Assembly (NCBI RefSeq): GCF_001457415.1 | Contig: NZ_LN881724.1 | Span: 372,001 to 436,000 of the forward strand | Direction: 5' to 3' | Origin: Gorillibacterium timonense | Lineage (GTDB): Bacteria > Bacillota > Bacilli > Paenibacillales > NBRC-103111 | Length of the DNA: 64,000 nucleotides | Part shown: positions 24,008 through 32,674 of the stretch, piece after piece | Position numbering within the stretch: the first letter of the stretch is position 1 | How the letters are laid out: every line of letters starts with the position of its first letter | The notes under the pieces: model-generated | The model's database searches: none | What the model saw: the letters and a program-made list of their open reading frames with translations, nothing else | What the model was told of the DNA's origin: nothing | Program-made: the position numbers and the translations under genes

Positions 24008-25378
24008 ATGGAGAAGGTTAAGAAACGGGAAAAGCTAGCGTACGGCTTAGGTGACCTGGGTAACAATGTGGCCTATGGCGCCATGGGGTTTTATTTGGTC
24101 TTCTTTCTCACGGATGTTGCCGGACTCTCCCCTTTATGGGCAGGAGCGATCTTCATGATCGTTCGAATGTGGAACGCGGTTTTTGATTTAATCAGTGGAG
24201 CCGTATCTGACCGTACTCGAACGCGGTTTGGAAGAAGAAGGCCCTATTTGCTTTATGGAGCCATCCCGTTAAGCCTGAGCTTTGCCCTTCTCTGGCAGCT
24301 CTTTTTTCAAGAGACGGATCACATGATTCTTTACTATACCCTAACCGGGATCTTGTTCAGCATCACGTACTCCCTGGTATCCATCCCTTATAATTCGCTG
24401 TTACCGGAGATGTCTCAGGACTATGACGAACGAACCAGCATTTCCGGCTATAAGATGGCCCTTTCCTTTATCGGTTCGTTAGTATCTGCCATGGGCGTAA
24501 CGCTGATTGTGGATACGATCTATCCCGGCAAAACCATGTATGCGGTCAGCTATCCCGTTATGGGGCTGGTGCTGGGAGCGGTAATCGCCGTATGTGTTTT
24601 GTTGGCTTTTGCAGGGACTAAGGAGCGCGTAGAACCAAAAGCGCCTGTTGCCGATAACGGATTCTGGAAGACGATTCTCTCGCTGTTTAAGTTGAGGGAA
24701 TACAGGCTGGTGCTGGGCGTGTTTATCGGCAATATGCTAGGCTTCGATGTCATTATGGCACTCTACATCTACTTTATGAAATATGCACTGAAGGTATCGA
24801 GTGACATCAGCTACATCTTTATGGCGATCCCGCTTGTCGTAGCGGTTGCTGTAACGCCCCTGTGGGTTCATTTGAGCAACAAGATGGGAAAACAGAAAAC
24901 CTACATTCTCTCCGCACTCTATTTCTTAATCCCCCTCATCAGCTGCTTGTTCCTGCCGGAAGGAAATATGGTCCTCATCGTCGTGGTGATCGTGTTCATC
25001 GGGGTGGGCTTATCCGCTTCCCAGGTATTGACCTTCTCCATCCTGCCTGATGTGGTCGAAGTGGATGAACTCAAGAACGGAGTAAGGCGAGAAGGAATGA
25101 TTTATGGTTCCACCATGTTTTTCTACAAAATCAGCTCGGCCGTCATGGTCGCCGTCGTCATGTATGCCATGGGGTTGTTCGGCTATGTGGAAAGTGCCGG
25201 AGACGCTATCGAAGCGCAACCCTCCAGTGCTGTTTGGGGAATCCGCCTGTTGATTAGCTGCGTACCGGCATTGTGCTTTGTGTTGTCCGCACTCTTTGTG
25301 AGGAAGCTTCCCTCTGGAAAAGCCGCCTTTGATCAAATCAAGCAATCCGTTGCCGATAAGAAGGAATGCAAAAGCTAG
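24008..25378 (+). CDS. GPH-family sugar:cation symporter (MFS)
   Basis: A 456-residue transporter with 12 predicted membrane helices. The family signature is strong: AYGLGDLGNNVAYGAMGFYLVFFLTDVAG at the start, then the loop DRTRTRFGRRRPYLLYGAIP. GPH symporters (MelB, XynB/YicJ types) import glycosides with H+ or Na+. ATG 24008 follows GAGGGAT; GTG 23990 is in frame. It is 25 bp before the GH3 gene, so the pair probably imports and cleaves a beta-glycoside. Confidence 0.88.
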   Translation: MEKVKKREKLAYGLGDLGNNVAYGAMGFYLVFFLTDVAGLSPLWAGAIFMIVRMWNAVFDLISGAVSDRTRTRFGRRRPYLLYGAIPLSLSFALLWQLFFQETDHMILYYTLTGILFSITYSLVSIPYNSLLPEMSQDYDERTSISGYKMALSFIGSLVSAMGVTLIVDTIYPGKTMYAVSYPVMGLVLGAVIAVCVLLAFAGTKERVEPKAPVADNGFWKTILSLFKLREYRLVLGVFIGNMLGFDVIMALYIYFMKYALKVSSDISYIFMAIPLVVAVAVTPLWVHLSNKMGKQKTYILSALYFLIPLISCLFLPEGNMVLIVVVIVFIGVGLSASQVLTFSILPDVVEVDELKNGVRREGMIYGSTMFFYKISSAVMVAVVMYAMGLFGYVESAGDAIEAQPSSAVWGIRLLISCVPALCFVLSALFVRKLPSGKAAFDQIKQSVADKKECKS

Positions 25379-25403
25379 GAGTCATCTAGGAGAGGTGAGA
25401 GGG

Positions 25404-27848
25404 ATGAATCAGCATCACTTGAAGCAAAGGGCGAAAGAGCTGGTCGAGAGAATGACCCTGGAGGAAAAAGCGAGCTTATGCTCGGGACGGGATTGCTGGA
25501 CACTCAAGCCAATAGAACGGTTGGGCCTTGAATCCATTGTGATGATGGATGGTCCTCATGGCTTGAGAAAGCAGATTGGCGAGGGAGATAACCTTGGCAT
25601 CGGGGATAGCGTTCCTTCCGTTTGCTTCCCAACCGCTAGTGCGACAGCCTGCAGCTTTGACCGAGAGTTGTTGCATGAGCTCGGAAAAGCCATGGGAGAG
25701 GAATGCGTACAGGAAGGGGTTTCTATTCTCTTGGGACCGGGAGTCAATCAAAAGAGAAGCCCCCTGTGCGGGCGCAACTTCGAATATTTCAGCGAAGATT
25801 CGCTAGTTTCCGGGGAGCTTGCGGCCAGTATGATTCAGGGCATCCAGAGCACGGGAACAGGGGCCTCCTTGAAGCATTTTGCCGTCAACAATCAGGAGAA
25901 ACGGAGAATGTCGGTTAGTGCCGTCGTCGATGAACGAACCTTACGGGAAACCTATCTCAAGGCCTTTGAGATTGCCGTAAAAAAAGGAAAGCCGGATACG
26001 GTCATGTGTTCCTACAACAAGCTGAATGGCGAGTACTGCAGCGAAAATAAGTACCTGTTAACGGATATTCTCAGAGAGGAATGGGGATTTGAAGGGGCGG
26101 TGATCTCGGACTGGGGAGCAGTCCATAACAGAGCCTTGGGTGTTCAGGCCGGGCTTGACCTTGAGATGCCGGGGAATGACGGATACAACGATGCGAAGGT
26201 AGTGGAAGCCGTAAGGAATGGGACGCTTGCCATAGAAGCTCTCGATCAGACGGCTTGCCGGGTTACGGAACTGATTTTAAAGGGGATGGAAAATCGTAAG
26301 GAAGGATACCGGTATGATGTCGACAAGCATCATGAGCTGGCCGTGAAGGCGGCGGCGGAGTCCGCGGTCTTGCTGAAAAATAAAGGGAACCTGCTGCCCG
26401 GAAATCCAAAGCAGAAGGCCGCCGTTATCGGGCTCTTCGCTAAGAAGCCAAGATACCAGGGAGCCGGCAGCTCCAGGCTGCATCCGATCCAGGTGGATAC
26501 GGCATGGGATGAGCTGACGGCATTGGGGCTGGAGGCCGACTATGCACAGGGATACAGTGTGGAGGCAATCGGCAGGAATGGCAAGGCAACGCTTGAACAG
26601 GACCAATGGATCAGGGAGGCCTGCGAGACGGCTAGGGATAAGGACATTGTCTATCTGTTTGTCGGGCTTACCGAAGGCTACGAATCAGAAGGCTTTGACC
26701 GAACGACGATGTCCATGCCCGAGGAGCATAATCGACTGGTCGAGGCGGTGTGCGCCTGCAATCCCAATGTAGTGGTGATTCTATCAGGAGGCGCCCCTAT
26801 GGAGCTTCCCTGGCTGAGCAAGGTTAGAGCGGTCTTACTGGGTTATCTAAATGGAGAAGGCGGGGGGAAAGCCATTGCTCACCTCCTGCTCGGTATTTCC
26901 GTCCCTTGCGGAAAGCTGGCCGAGACCTGGCCGATGAAGCAAGAGGATGTTCCATGCGATCGTTATTTTCCCGGCGGAAGGCTTACTGTTGAACACAGAG
27001 AGAGCATTTATGTGGGATATCGCTATTATGAGAAGGCGGGAAAGCCGGTACAGTTTCCGTTTGGACATGGTCTATCCTATACCGAATTCCGCTATTCGAA
27101 TCTTCGAATAGACCGCTCCGAATGCCACTATGGAGAGAAGCTGATGCTGACCTTTCAGGTTACCAATGTCGGAGGGGTTGCGGCGAAGGAAACAGCCTTT
27201 CTCTTCGTGGCCCACGAGAACGACAACGTCTTTTTACCGAAGAAGGAGCTTATTGAATTTGGTAAGGTCGAGCTTCAGCCTTGGGAAACCAAAGAGCTTT
27301 CGGTAACGGTGGATACCCATTCCTTCGGATACTACAATACGAAGATAAACGATTGGTATGCGGAAAGCGGTGACTATCTTCTTCTGGTCGGAGGAGCCTT
27401 GGATAAGACGGTGTTACAGGCTTCTCTGCATCTGACAAGTCCGATGAAACCACAGCCAGATCTAAAGAGTACGGCTCCTTCTTACTTTGCTCTGGAGAAC
27501 AAGCCGTTTGAAGTAAGTCATGAGGAGTTTGAAGCTTTGTATGCAAAGAAGCTGCCGGTTAGCGATAGCCGGGCCAGGAGACCCTTTACGGAGAACAATA
27601 CCTTGGAAGATATCCAGCACACGTTCATTGGCAAGCTGGTGATCGCCTATGCAAACCGAATGGCGGCCGAGGTGACGAAGGACTCCCCTGAACAAAAGGG
27701 CATGATGTTAGCCATGTTCATGGAGATGCCGTTTTTTGCTATGGTATCCTCGGGGGAAGGAATGATATCGGAGCGTATGATGCACGGAGTTATCGATCTG
27801 CTGAACGGCCAGTATGGAAGAGGAATCCGGAGATTACTCGGAAAATAA
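25404..27848 (+). CDS. GH3 family beta-glycosidase
   Basis: An 814-residue cytoplasmic enzyme without signal peptide. Domains: GH3 N-terminal barrel with the nucleophile in VISDWGAVH (Asp236), GH3 C-terminal domain (VAVKAAAESAVLLKNKGNLLPG, YVGYRYYEKAGKPVQFPFGHGLSYTEF), a fibronectin-III-like domain (VTNVGGVAAKETAFLFV), and a 75-residue helical tail seen in some Firmicute GH3 enzymes. No PA14 insert. The start is ATG 25404 behind AGGAGAGGTGAGAGG. Coupled to the symporter; likely releases glucose or a similar sugar from an imported glycoside. Confidence 0.9.
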   Translation: MNQHHLKQRAKELVERMTLEEKASLCSGRDCWTLKPIERLGLESIVMMDGPHGLRKQIGEGDNLGIGDSVPSVCFPTASATACSFDRELLHELGKAMGEECVQEGVSILLGPGVNQKRSPLCGRNFEYFSEDSLVSGELAASMIQGIQSTGTGASLKHFAVNNQEKRRMSVSAVVDERTLRETYLKAFEIAVKKGKPDTVMCSYNKLNGEYCSENKYLLTDILREEWGFEGAVISDWGAVHNRALGVQAGLDLEMPGNDGYNDAKVVEAVRNGTLAIEALDQTACRVTELILKGMENRKEGYRYDVDKHHELAVKAAAESAVLLKNKGNLLPGNPKQKAAVIGLFAKKPRYQGAGSSRLHPIQVDTAWDELTALGLEADYAQGYSVEAIGRNGKATLEQDQWIREACETARDKDIVYLFVGLTEGYESEGFDRTTMSMPEEHNRLVEAVCACNPNVVVILSGGAPMELPWLSKVRAVLLGYLNGEGGGKAIAHLLLGISVPCGKLAETWPMKQEDVPCDRYFPGGRLTVEHRESIYVGYRYYEKAGKPVQFPFGHGLSYTEFRYSNLRIDRSECHYGEKLMLTFQVTNVGGVAAKETAFLFVAHENDNVFLPKKELIEFGKVELQPWETKELSVTVDTHSFGYYNTKINDWYAESGDYLLLVGGALDKTVLQASLHLTSPMKPQPDLKSTAPSYFALENKPFEVSHEEFEALYAKKLPVSDSRARRPFTENNTLEDIQHTFIGKLVIAYANRMAAEVTKDSPEQKGMMLAMFMEMPFFAMVSSGEGMISERMMHGVIDLLNGQYGRGIRRLLGK

Positions 27849-27861
27849 GTTTCCTGGAGCC

Positions 27862-29109
27862 CTATCGGTTTGATTTGGAATGAAGGTCCCGGAATTTTTT
27901 TGGGGTTAGCCCCACCCGCCTCTTGAAGACGGAGATAAAGTAGCTTTGCGAGGAGAAGAACAAAGATTGGCTGATATCGCTGTAGGACATTTGGGAGTAG
28001 ATTAGCAGCTCCTTTGCCTTGTTGACTCTCGTTTCCTCCACAAAGGAGCGGATCGTCTGCCCGGTTTCTTTTTGAAAGAGGAAAGAAAGGTAATGAGGCG
28101 TCAGGTTCACTTCCTTGGCAAGAGCAACCAGGCTGACTTTTTCTTGACGGTTCCCGGTGATGGACTCGATACATTTCCTTATGGCTGCGGAATATTTCGG
28201 ATGGATTAAAGCCTTTGCCTCGGAGACATGTCGGGTAAAGTCCATTGCCATTTTTTCATTGACGGCATGTAATTCATAGAGCGTACGGCAAGCTTCCATT
28301 CTTTTTATATACAGGTCGCTTAACGTAAAAGCGGTCTCTTCATCCAAACCGCCTTCTATGGCATATCTCGTTGCCAGCGTTGTATTCGAGATGCACCCAT
28401 AGAACAGTTGACGTACAGGATTCGAATGGTTGGACATGTTGCCGTACTTGATGTCAGGAAGGGTTCGGTAGAGGGATTCCAGCATCGTCAGGTCGCCCTC
28501 TTTGATGCAAGTCAACAAAGCGATTTCATGACTGTAGGGAGTGTGGGCCCTGTACTCTTCCTGGTGATCAAAAAGGTCAATGATCAGGGCATTGCGGAAT
28601 GAATCGGTCAGGTTTGATAGCTTGTAGCTGCAGATTTCTTCATAGCTAAGGGTGGAGTTCTTCATGAGCAGTAGCATGATTCGCAAGCAGGAGCTAAAGG
28701 AGTTCAGAGAGACGACCGGTAGATTGTCAACGAGCAGGTTCAAGTCTTTGCCCTTCATAGCGGAAGAAAAGGACAGTGTTTTCATTTCAGCAGCCTGATA
28801 AATACTAGATAAAAGCATAGGGCCGCCAACCAGATAGTAAGGTTCATTCATTCGCTCAAAGGTGAAGAGGTAGTACAGCTCTTTTTCATAACACAGGATA
28901 TCGAAGGAGGGATCGGGGCTCATGGATATCAAACTCTGGATATGGGCTGCCAACGACCCTTTCAAGTGCTCAGGAATGTCATAAAAAAAGGAATGCTGCA
29001 ACTCTAGCGTGTGATGAAAGATCCATATAGGGGTTCGATGGTAGTCAAAGAAAGCTTGAATAATCGCTTCTTCCTGTGCAGGTAACAGATGAATCGCCTT
29101 CTTTTCCAT
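27862..29109 (-). CDS. AraC-family transcriptional regulator
   Basis: A 415-residue regulator on the opposite strand, its end 13 bp from the GH3 stop. The C-terminal 100 residues carry the double helix-turn-helix (SLVALAKEVNLTPHYLSFLFQKETGQTIRSFVEETRVNKAKELLIYS..., ISQSLFFSSQSYFISVFKRRVGLTPKKFR). The N-terminal 300 residues are a ligand or sensor region of the YSIRK/Firmicute AraC type. It probably controls the symporter-GH3 operon. Confidence 0.9.
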   Translation of the reverse strand: MEKKAIHLLPAQEEAIIQAFFDYHRTPIWIFHHTLELQHSFFYDIPEHLKGSLAAHIQSLISMSPDPSFDILCYEKELYYLFTFERMNEPYYLVGGPMLLSSIYQAAEMKTLSFSSAMKGKDLNLLVDNLPVVSLNSFSSCLRIMLLLMKNSTLSYEEICSYKLSNLTDSFRNALIIDLFDHQEEYRAHTPYSHEIALLTCIKEGDLTMLESLYRTLPDIKYGNMSNHSNPVRQLFYGCISNTTLATRYAIEGGLDEETAFTLSDLYIKRMEACRTLYELHAVNEKMAMDFTRHVSEAKALIHPKYSAAIRKCIESITGNRQEKVSLVALAKEVNLTPHYLSFLFQKETGQTIRSFVEETRVNKAKELLIYSQMSYSDISQSLFFSSQSYFISVFKRRVGLTPKKFRDLHSKSNR

Positions 29110-29552
29110 GATCGTGGAGTGTCTTCTCTAGAAAATAAATCATTCGATCGAATTCATGGGTTTTGATTGCATAATCATCTGCCTCCGGAATAAATTTTTT
29201 ATGAAAAATTTCTCGGAGTATACTATAGGCAATTCTCACTTTCCTCCTTTCGTGAAGCTGATTTTCCTGTTCACCATTGGATTGTCTACATTAGATTAGT
29301 CATACTTCCTGTGCGTAGAAAACTTGTAAAGGAACTCCCAATACGGATCTGCAAATCCACTTTCAGCCATGACGGATTGATTGAATTCAGTTACTGATAG
29401 TTAAAAACTATCGATATCAAAAATGGACTCGACTCAGAACGGTGTCATCGTCACATCATATAATGGCTCATGCTTAATTTCTAAATACTTGTTCGTTTCT
29501 ATTGATCTGTTTCTTATTCGACAAACGGTTCGTTTTCCCCTACCAATGATTG
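29110..29552. other. Upstream region of the AraC gene
   Basis: No gene with support. It should contain the AraC promoter (minus strand). A dyad TAGTTAAAAACTA lies near 29398. Confidence 0.35.
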
Positions 29553-29640
29553 CTAAGAGCTTTGATTCAACTTAGATAGTACGTCCAACATGCGGTCAAA
29601 AACACCAGCTTTTTCCCACCGACAGAAACTGCTGCATAAT
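29553..29640 (-). pseudogene. IS5-type transposase fragment
   Basis: Reading leftward, a frame contains RWEKAGVFDRMLDVLSKL, the conserved N-terminal stretch of IS5-family (IS1031/ISL2-like) transposases, and then stops. No catalytic residues or terminal repeats remain. It is a short relic that marks past insertion next to the Fic relic. Confidence 0.45.
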
Positions 29641-29737
29641 TTACAATAGAGAATACTATTAATGATAACAAGAAGTACGACTATCCTGACTGGTAAGATG
29701 CTTGGAATCATTTTGACTATACTTGGGAGAAACGCCG

Positions 29738-29941
29738 ATGACACATAAAGCATTAGTAGAGCATTTACAGGAAGAAATGAAGATGGGGCATAAAGAAGGG
29801 CTGTACCATCAGACCATATTAAGCTTGCCTTTAATTCCAACCGGATCGAAGGCAGTCGGTTATCTGAGGATCAGACCCGGTACATTTGATATCAGCAACA
29901 TGTTTTGCTCCACGAATATTGCTTTTGAAGCAGGCTTTTAG
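29738..29941 (+). pseudogene. Fic-family protein, N-terminal relic with frameshifts
   Basis: ATG 29738 opens MTHKALVEHLQEEMKMGHKEGLYHQT. A +1 shift then gives KLAFNSNRIEGSRLSEDQTRYI, the helix before the catalytic core in many Fic proteins, and another shift is needed to continue as FDISNM. The HPFxxGNGR core is absent. Fic enzymes transfer AMP to proteins; this copy cannot function. Confidence 0.55.
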
Positions 29942-30063
29942 GATTAGGTTTGGAGCCCGAACTCAAATCTTGTGCAAGTTGCTCTCTTGGGATAAATTGA
30001 AAAGAGATCCATGTTGTAGCGGCATTCGCCGAAAACTAAAAAATCCGATTGAGGTGGATAAGG

Positions 30064-30969
30064 ATGCAGAAGTATGAAGTGTATCTGTATGGAATGACGC
30101 TGGTCACGACCATGTACTTGCTAAAAGGTGATTTTCCGGAAGCGGATGATTACTGCGAGATCAGGGAGAGTCACGTTTTGCCCGGAGGTGAAACCGGGAG
30201 TTGTTCGATCGTATTGGCATCACTGGGGTGTTCGGTCAAGGTGGACGGTAACTACCAGGGGAGGAAAACGATGGAGTTGCTGCAAAAGCATCTCGTTGGA
30301 CGATTCGAGGTGGATATGACGCGGGTTTTTGAGGATCTGACGTTCGATGGCGTAGAGGATATGGTGATCATCGGCGGGCATACAAGAAACTGCTTTGGTA
30401 CCTTTAATGCCTATTTTTCCGCCCCCGTGAGAAGGTGGAGTACACCGGTTAGAGAAGATATCGCGAATGCGGAAGTCGTGGGGCTTGACCCCTTTTTTAT
30501 GGAGCAATCCGAACTTACCGCACGAATCTGTCATGAGCTTAACAAAAAATATGTTACCATCGATTGCCGCCCCGAAACCGTTATGCATCGGTACTGCGAG
30601 GTAAATGTCGTGTCTAGCGAGTTTCTGAGAAGTACATACCCCGATCAGAACGCGGATGATGTGTTCAAAACTTATACGGACAGCACAGAGGGGCTTGTTA
30701 TCTTCACCTTCGGATCAAGAGAAATCATGTATGGTAGAAAAAACGAACCCATTCGCCGCATCACGCCCTACAAGGTAGAGGTGGAAAGCACGCTGGGAGC
30801 AGGAGACAGCTTCAAGGCCGGTGCCATTTACGGTGTTTTCAAGAAAATGTCGGATGAAGATATCGTGAAATTCGCGGCAGCGACGGCAGCGACGGTGTGC
30901 AGCCGCTTTCCGCTTGCGTTGAATCCTCCAACGCTTGAAAGCATTACCGAGCTCATAAACCATGTTTAA
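30064..30969 (+). CDS. PfkB-family carbohydrate kinase
   Basis: A 301-residue ribokinase-type kinase. The glycine-rich N-terminal motif is PGGETGSCSIVLASLG, and the C-terminal signature is STLGAGDSFKAGAIYG with catalytic Asp248. The substrate cannot be named; the family includes fructokinase, KDG kinase and ribokinase. The start is ATG 30064 with GAGGTGG upstream. Monocistronic, ended by a terminator. Confidence 0.82.
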   Translation: MQKYEVYLYGMTLVTTMYLLKGDFPEADDYCEIRESHVLPGGETGSCSIVLASLGCSVKVDGNYQGRKTMELLQKHLVGRFEVDMTRVFEDLTFDGVEDMVIIGGHTRNCFGTFNAYFSAPVRRWSTPVREDIANAEVVGLDPFFMEQSELTARICHELNKKYVTIDCRPETVMHRYCEVNVVSSEFLRSTYPDQNADDVFKTYTDSTEGLVIFTFGSREIMYGRKNEPIRRITPYKVEVESTLGAGDSFKAGAIYGVFKKMSDEDIVKFAAATAATVCSRFPLALNPPTLESITELINHV

Positions 30970-31003
30970 CGAACGGCTACCAATTATTTATCCCAAATAA
31001 CAG

Positions 31004-31035
31004 CCTCGCTTTGCGAAGAAGCGGGGTTTCTTTGT
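31004..31035 (+). terminator. Terminator after the PfkB gene
   Basis: CCTCGCTT pairs with AAGCGGGG (one bulge) around TGCGAAG, followed by TTTCTTT. Confidence 0.7.
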
Positions 31036-31204
31036 GCGGATATCTATTTGCAGACAATAAGGTGCCCAAGAGAAGGTTTAAGATAAAGAAATCCACTCGG
31101 AGGAAGGAGATCAAACGGGGAATTCCGTCATCCACACCGGCGTTCTTTATCAGGATGAAGGGAAGTCCATTCTCGCTACTTGATCGATTCTTCGCTATCG
31201 AGTA

Positions 31205-31235
31205 TTCTTTATAGAGTGTCGTTCTCTATAAAGAA
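31205..31235. promoter_or_regulatory. Perfect 12-bp inverted repeat before the acyltransferase
   Basis: TTCTTTATAGAG (31205-31216) and CTCTATAAAGAA (31224-31235) around 7 nt, ending 5 bp before the ribosome binding site. No T-run. It could be an operator or a stem that affects translation. Confidence 0.6.
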
Positions 31236-31249
31236 CAGAGGTGAGATCT

Positions 31250-32410
31250 TTGAAAACTCGATTAGAGGAATTAGATTCGTTGCGTGGCATTGCTGCAATT
31301 TCAGTTATCTTGGCGCATATTTCGATCATTCTTCCGGCATCCAACATTTTTGAGAAAATCAATTACACACCGCTACACATTTTTTGGCTAGGGCATGAAT
31401 CGGTAATCTTATTTTTTGTTCTCAGCGGCTTTGTATTATCGCTGCCATTTTTCAAAAAGAGTCAGTTAGGCTACAAAGACTATTTAATAAGGCGTATTTG
31501 TCGAATCCTCATCCCTAGCGTTGTGTCAGTAATCCTTGCGCTATCCTTAATGAAAATCATATCACCTGCAGGTATTCCCGGACTTAGCCGTTGGTTTAAT
31601 GATATATGGACAGAACCCTTATTTATGCAATCCATTGTTAATCACTTCTTTGTACTTGGCGAATTCAATACGATGAGGTTAAACCCTGTTATCTGGTCAT
31701 TAATACATGAATTAAGGATTTCGATCCTCTTTCCATTCCTCATGCTTCTGGTATTGAAGACAGGGTGGAAGAAAAACCTTGCACTCGTTCTCTCCATACC
31801 TCTTCTATATTTCCTATCCTATTATGTTTGCCTTAAGGTTTTTTCGTATGACCTAACGATTTTCCGGGGAGGGTACTCTTCTTACAGCCTAACCCCCCAC
31901 TATATGGCCTTCTTCCTTCTCGGGGCGTTGCTAGCTAGATACAAAGACCACATCCGTATAATCTACAACAAACTCAATCTATTGCTTCGTTCCATCCTAT
32001 TCGTATTTGGTTTCGTATCTTACCTGTATGTTTGGCTCATCTTACCGAATAATAATATGCTGCACATTTTTATAATGAACGATTGGATGATTGCACTGGG
32101 TTGTGTAGTCTTTATTGTCTTTGGGCTCAATTCTAGAGTGATGAGCAGAATTTTACTTTTTAAACCGATTCATTTTGTAGGGAAAATATCCTACAGTATT
32201 TATCTGTATCACATGATTGTCATTCTTACTCTAACCTATGCTTTAAATCACGTGGTTCCGATTGAGATAAGCTTAACGATCTCATTCGTAGTGACATTTG
32301 TGGTTGCTACGCTTATGTATTATCTTGTTGAATTACCTGCGATAAAGCTAGGAAAACGTTTGACCAAAAAGAATGAAGCGAAACAACCCCACCTGCAAGC
32401 GGAGTTTTGA
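31250..32410 (+). CDS. Acyltransferase-3 (OafA/YrhL-type) membrane protein
   Basis: A 386-residue integral membrane protein with about ten helices. The N-terminus shows the family motif ELDSLRGIAAISVILAHI, whose His is in the expected place, and later FFVLSGFVLSLPFF. Such proteins move acyl groups to envelope sugars or exopolysaccharides. TTG 31250 is used because GAGGTGA precedes it; GTG 31241 overlaps that site. Monocistronic. Confidence 0.85.
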   Translation: MKTRLEELDSLRGIAAISVILAHISIILPASNIFEKINYTPLHIFWLGHESVILFFVLSGFVLSLPFFKKSQLGYKDYLIRRICRILIPSVVSVILALSLMKIISPAGIPGLSRWFNDIWTEPLFMQSIVNHFFVLGEFNTMRLNPVIWSLIHELRISILFPFLMLLVLKTGWKKNLALVLSIPLLYFLSYYVCLKVFSYDLTIFRGGYSSYSLTPHYMAFFLLGALLARYKDHIRIIYNKLNLLLRSILFVFGFVSYLYVWLILPNNNMLHIFIMNDWMIALGCVVFIVFGLNSRVMSRILLFKPIHFVGKISYSIYLYHMIVILTLTYALNHVVPIEISLTISFVVTFVVATLMYYLVELPAIKLGKRLTKKNEAKQPHLQAEF

Positions 32411-32429
32411 TTACAGAAAGATAAATTTA

Positions 32430-32590
32430 ACTCTTCATCAAAATGTGAAATCACCTTCACTCTCCCAATAACCGCAGACGGGACATTTTTATACAGTTTG
32501 ACAGTAGAACATCTCAGATAGCTTGTTTTCATCCACGATCTCCGAGAACTGTTCTTCAACAATCCCAATAAATGTTCGTTTTACGATATC
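32430..32590 (-). pseudogene. Relic of an unknown gene
   Basis: Leftward, one frame reads TFIGIVEEQFSEIVDENKL, a stop, then KCPVCGYWESEGDF with a zinc-knuckle look, then another stop. It looks like a decayed coding sequence; family unknown. Confidence 0.25.
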
Positions 32591-32674
32591 AAGTTAAAAA
32601 TAGAATATATACTCACTCTCCCCGAGTCCATATAATTTGAAGTGTTCCGTCAATGTCATGGAAAGGGGTATTTT

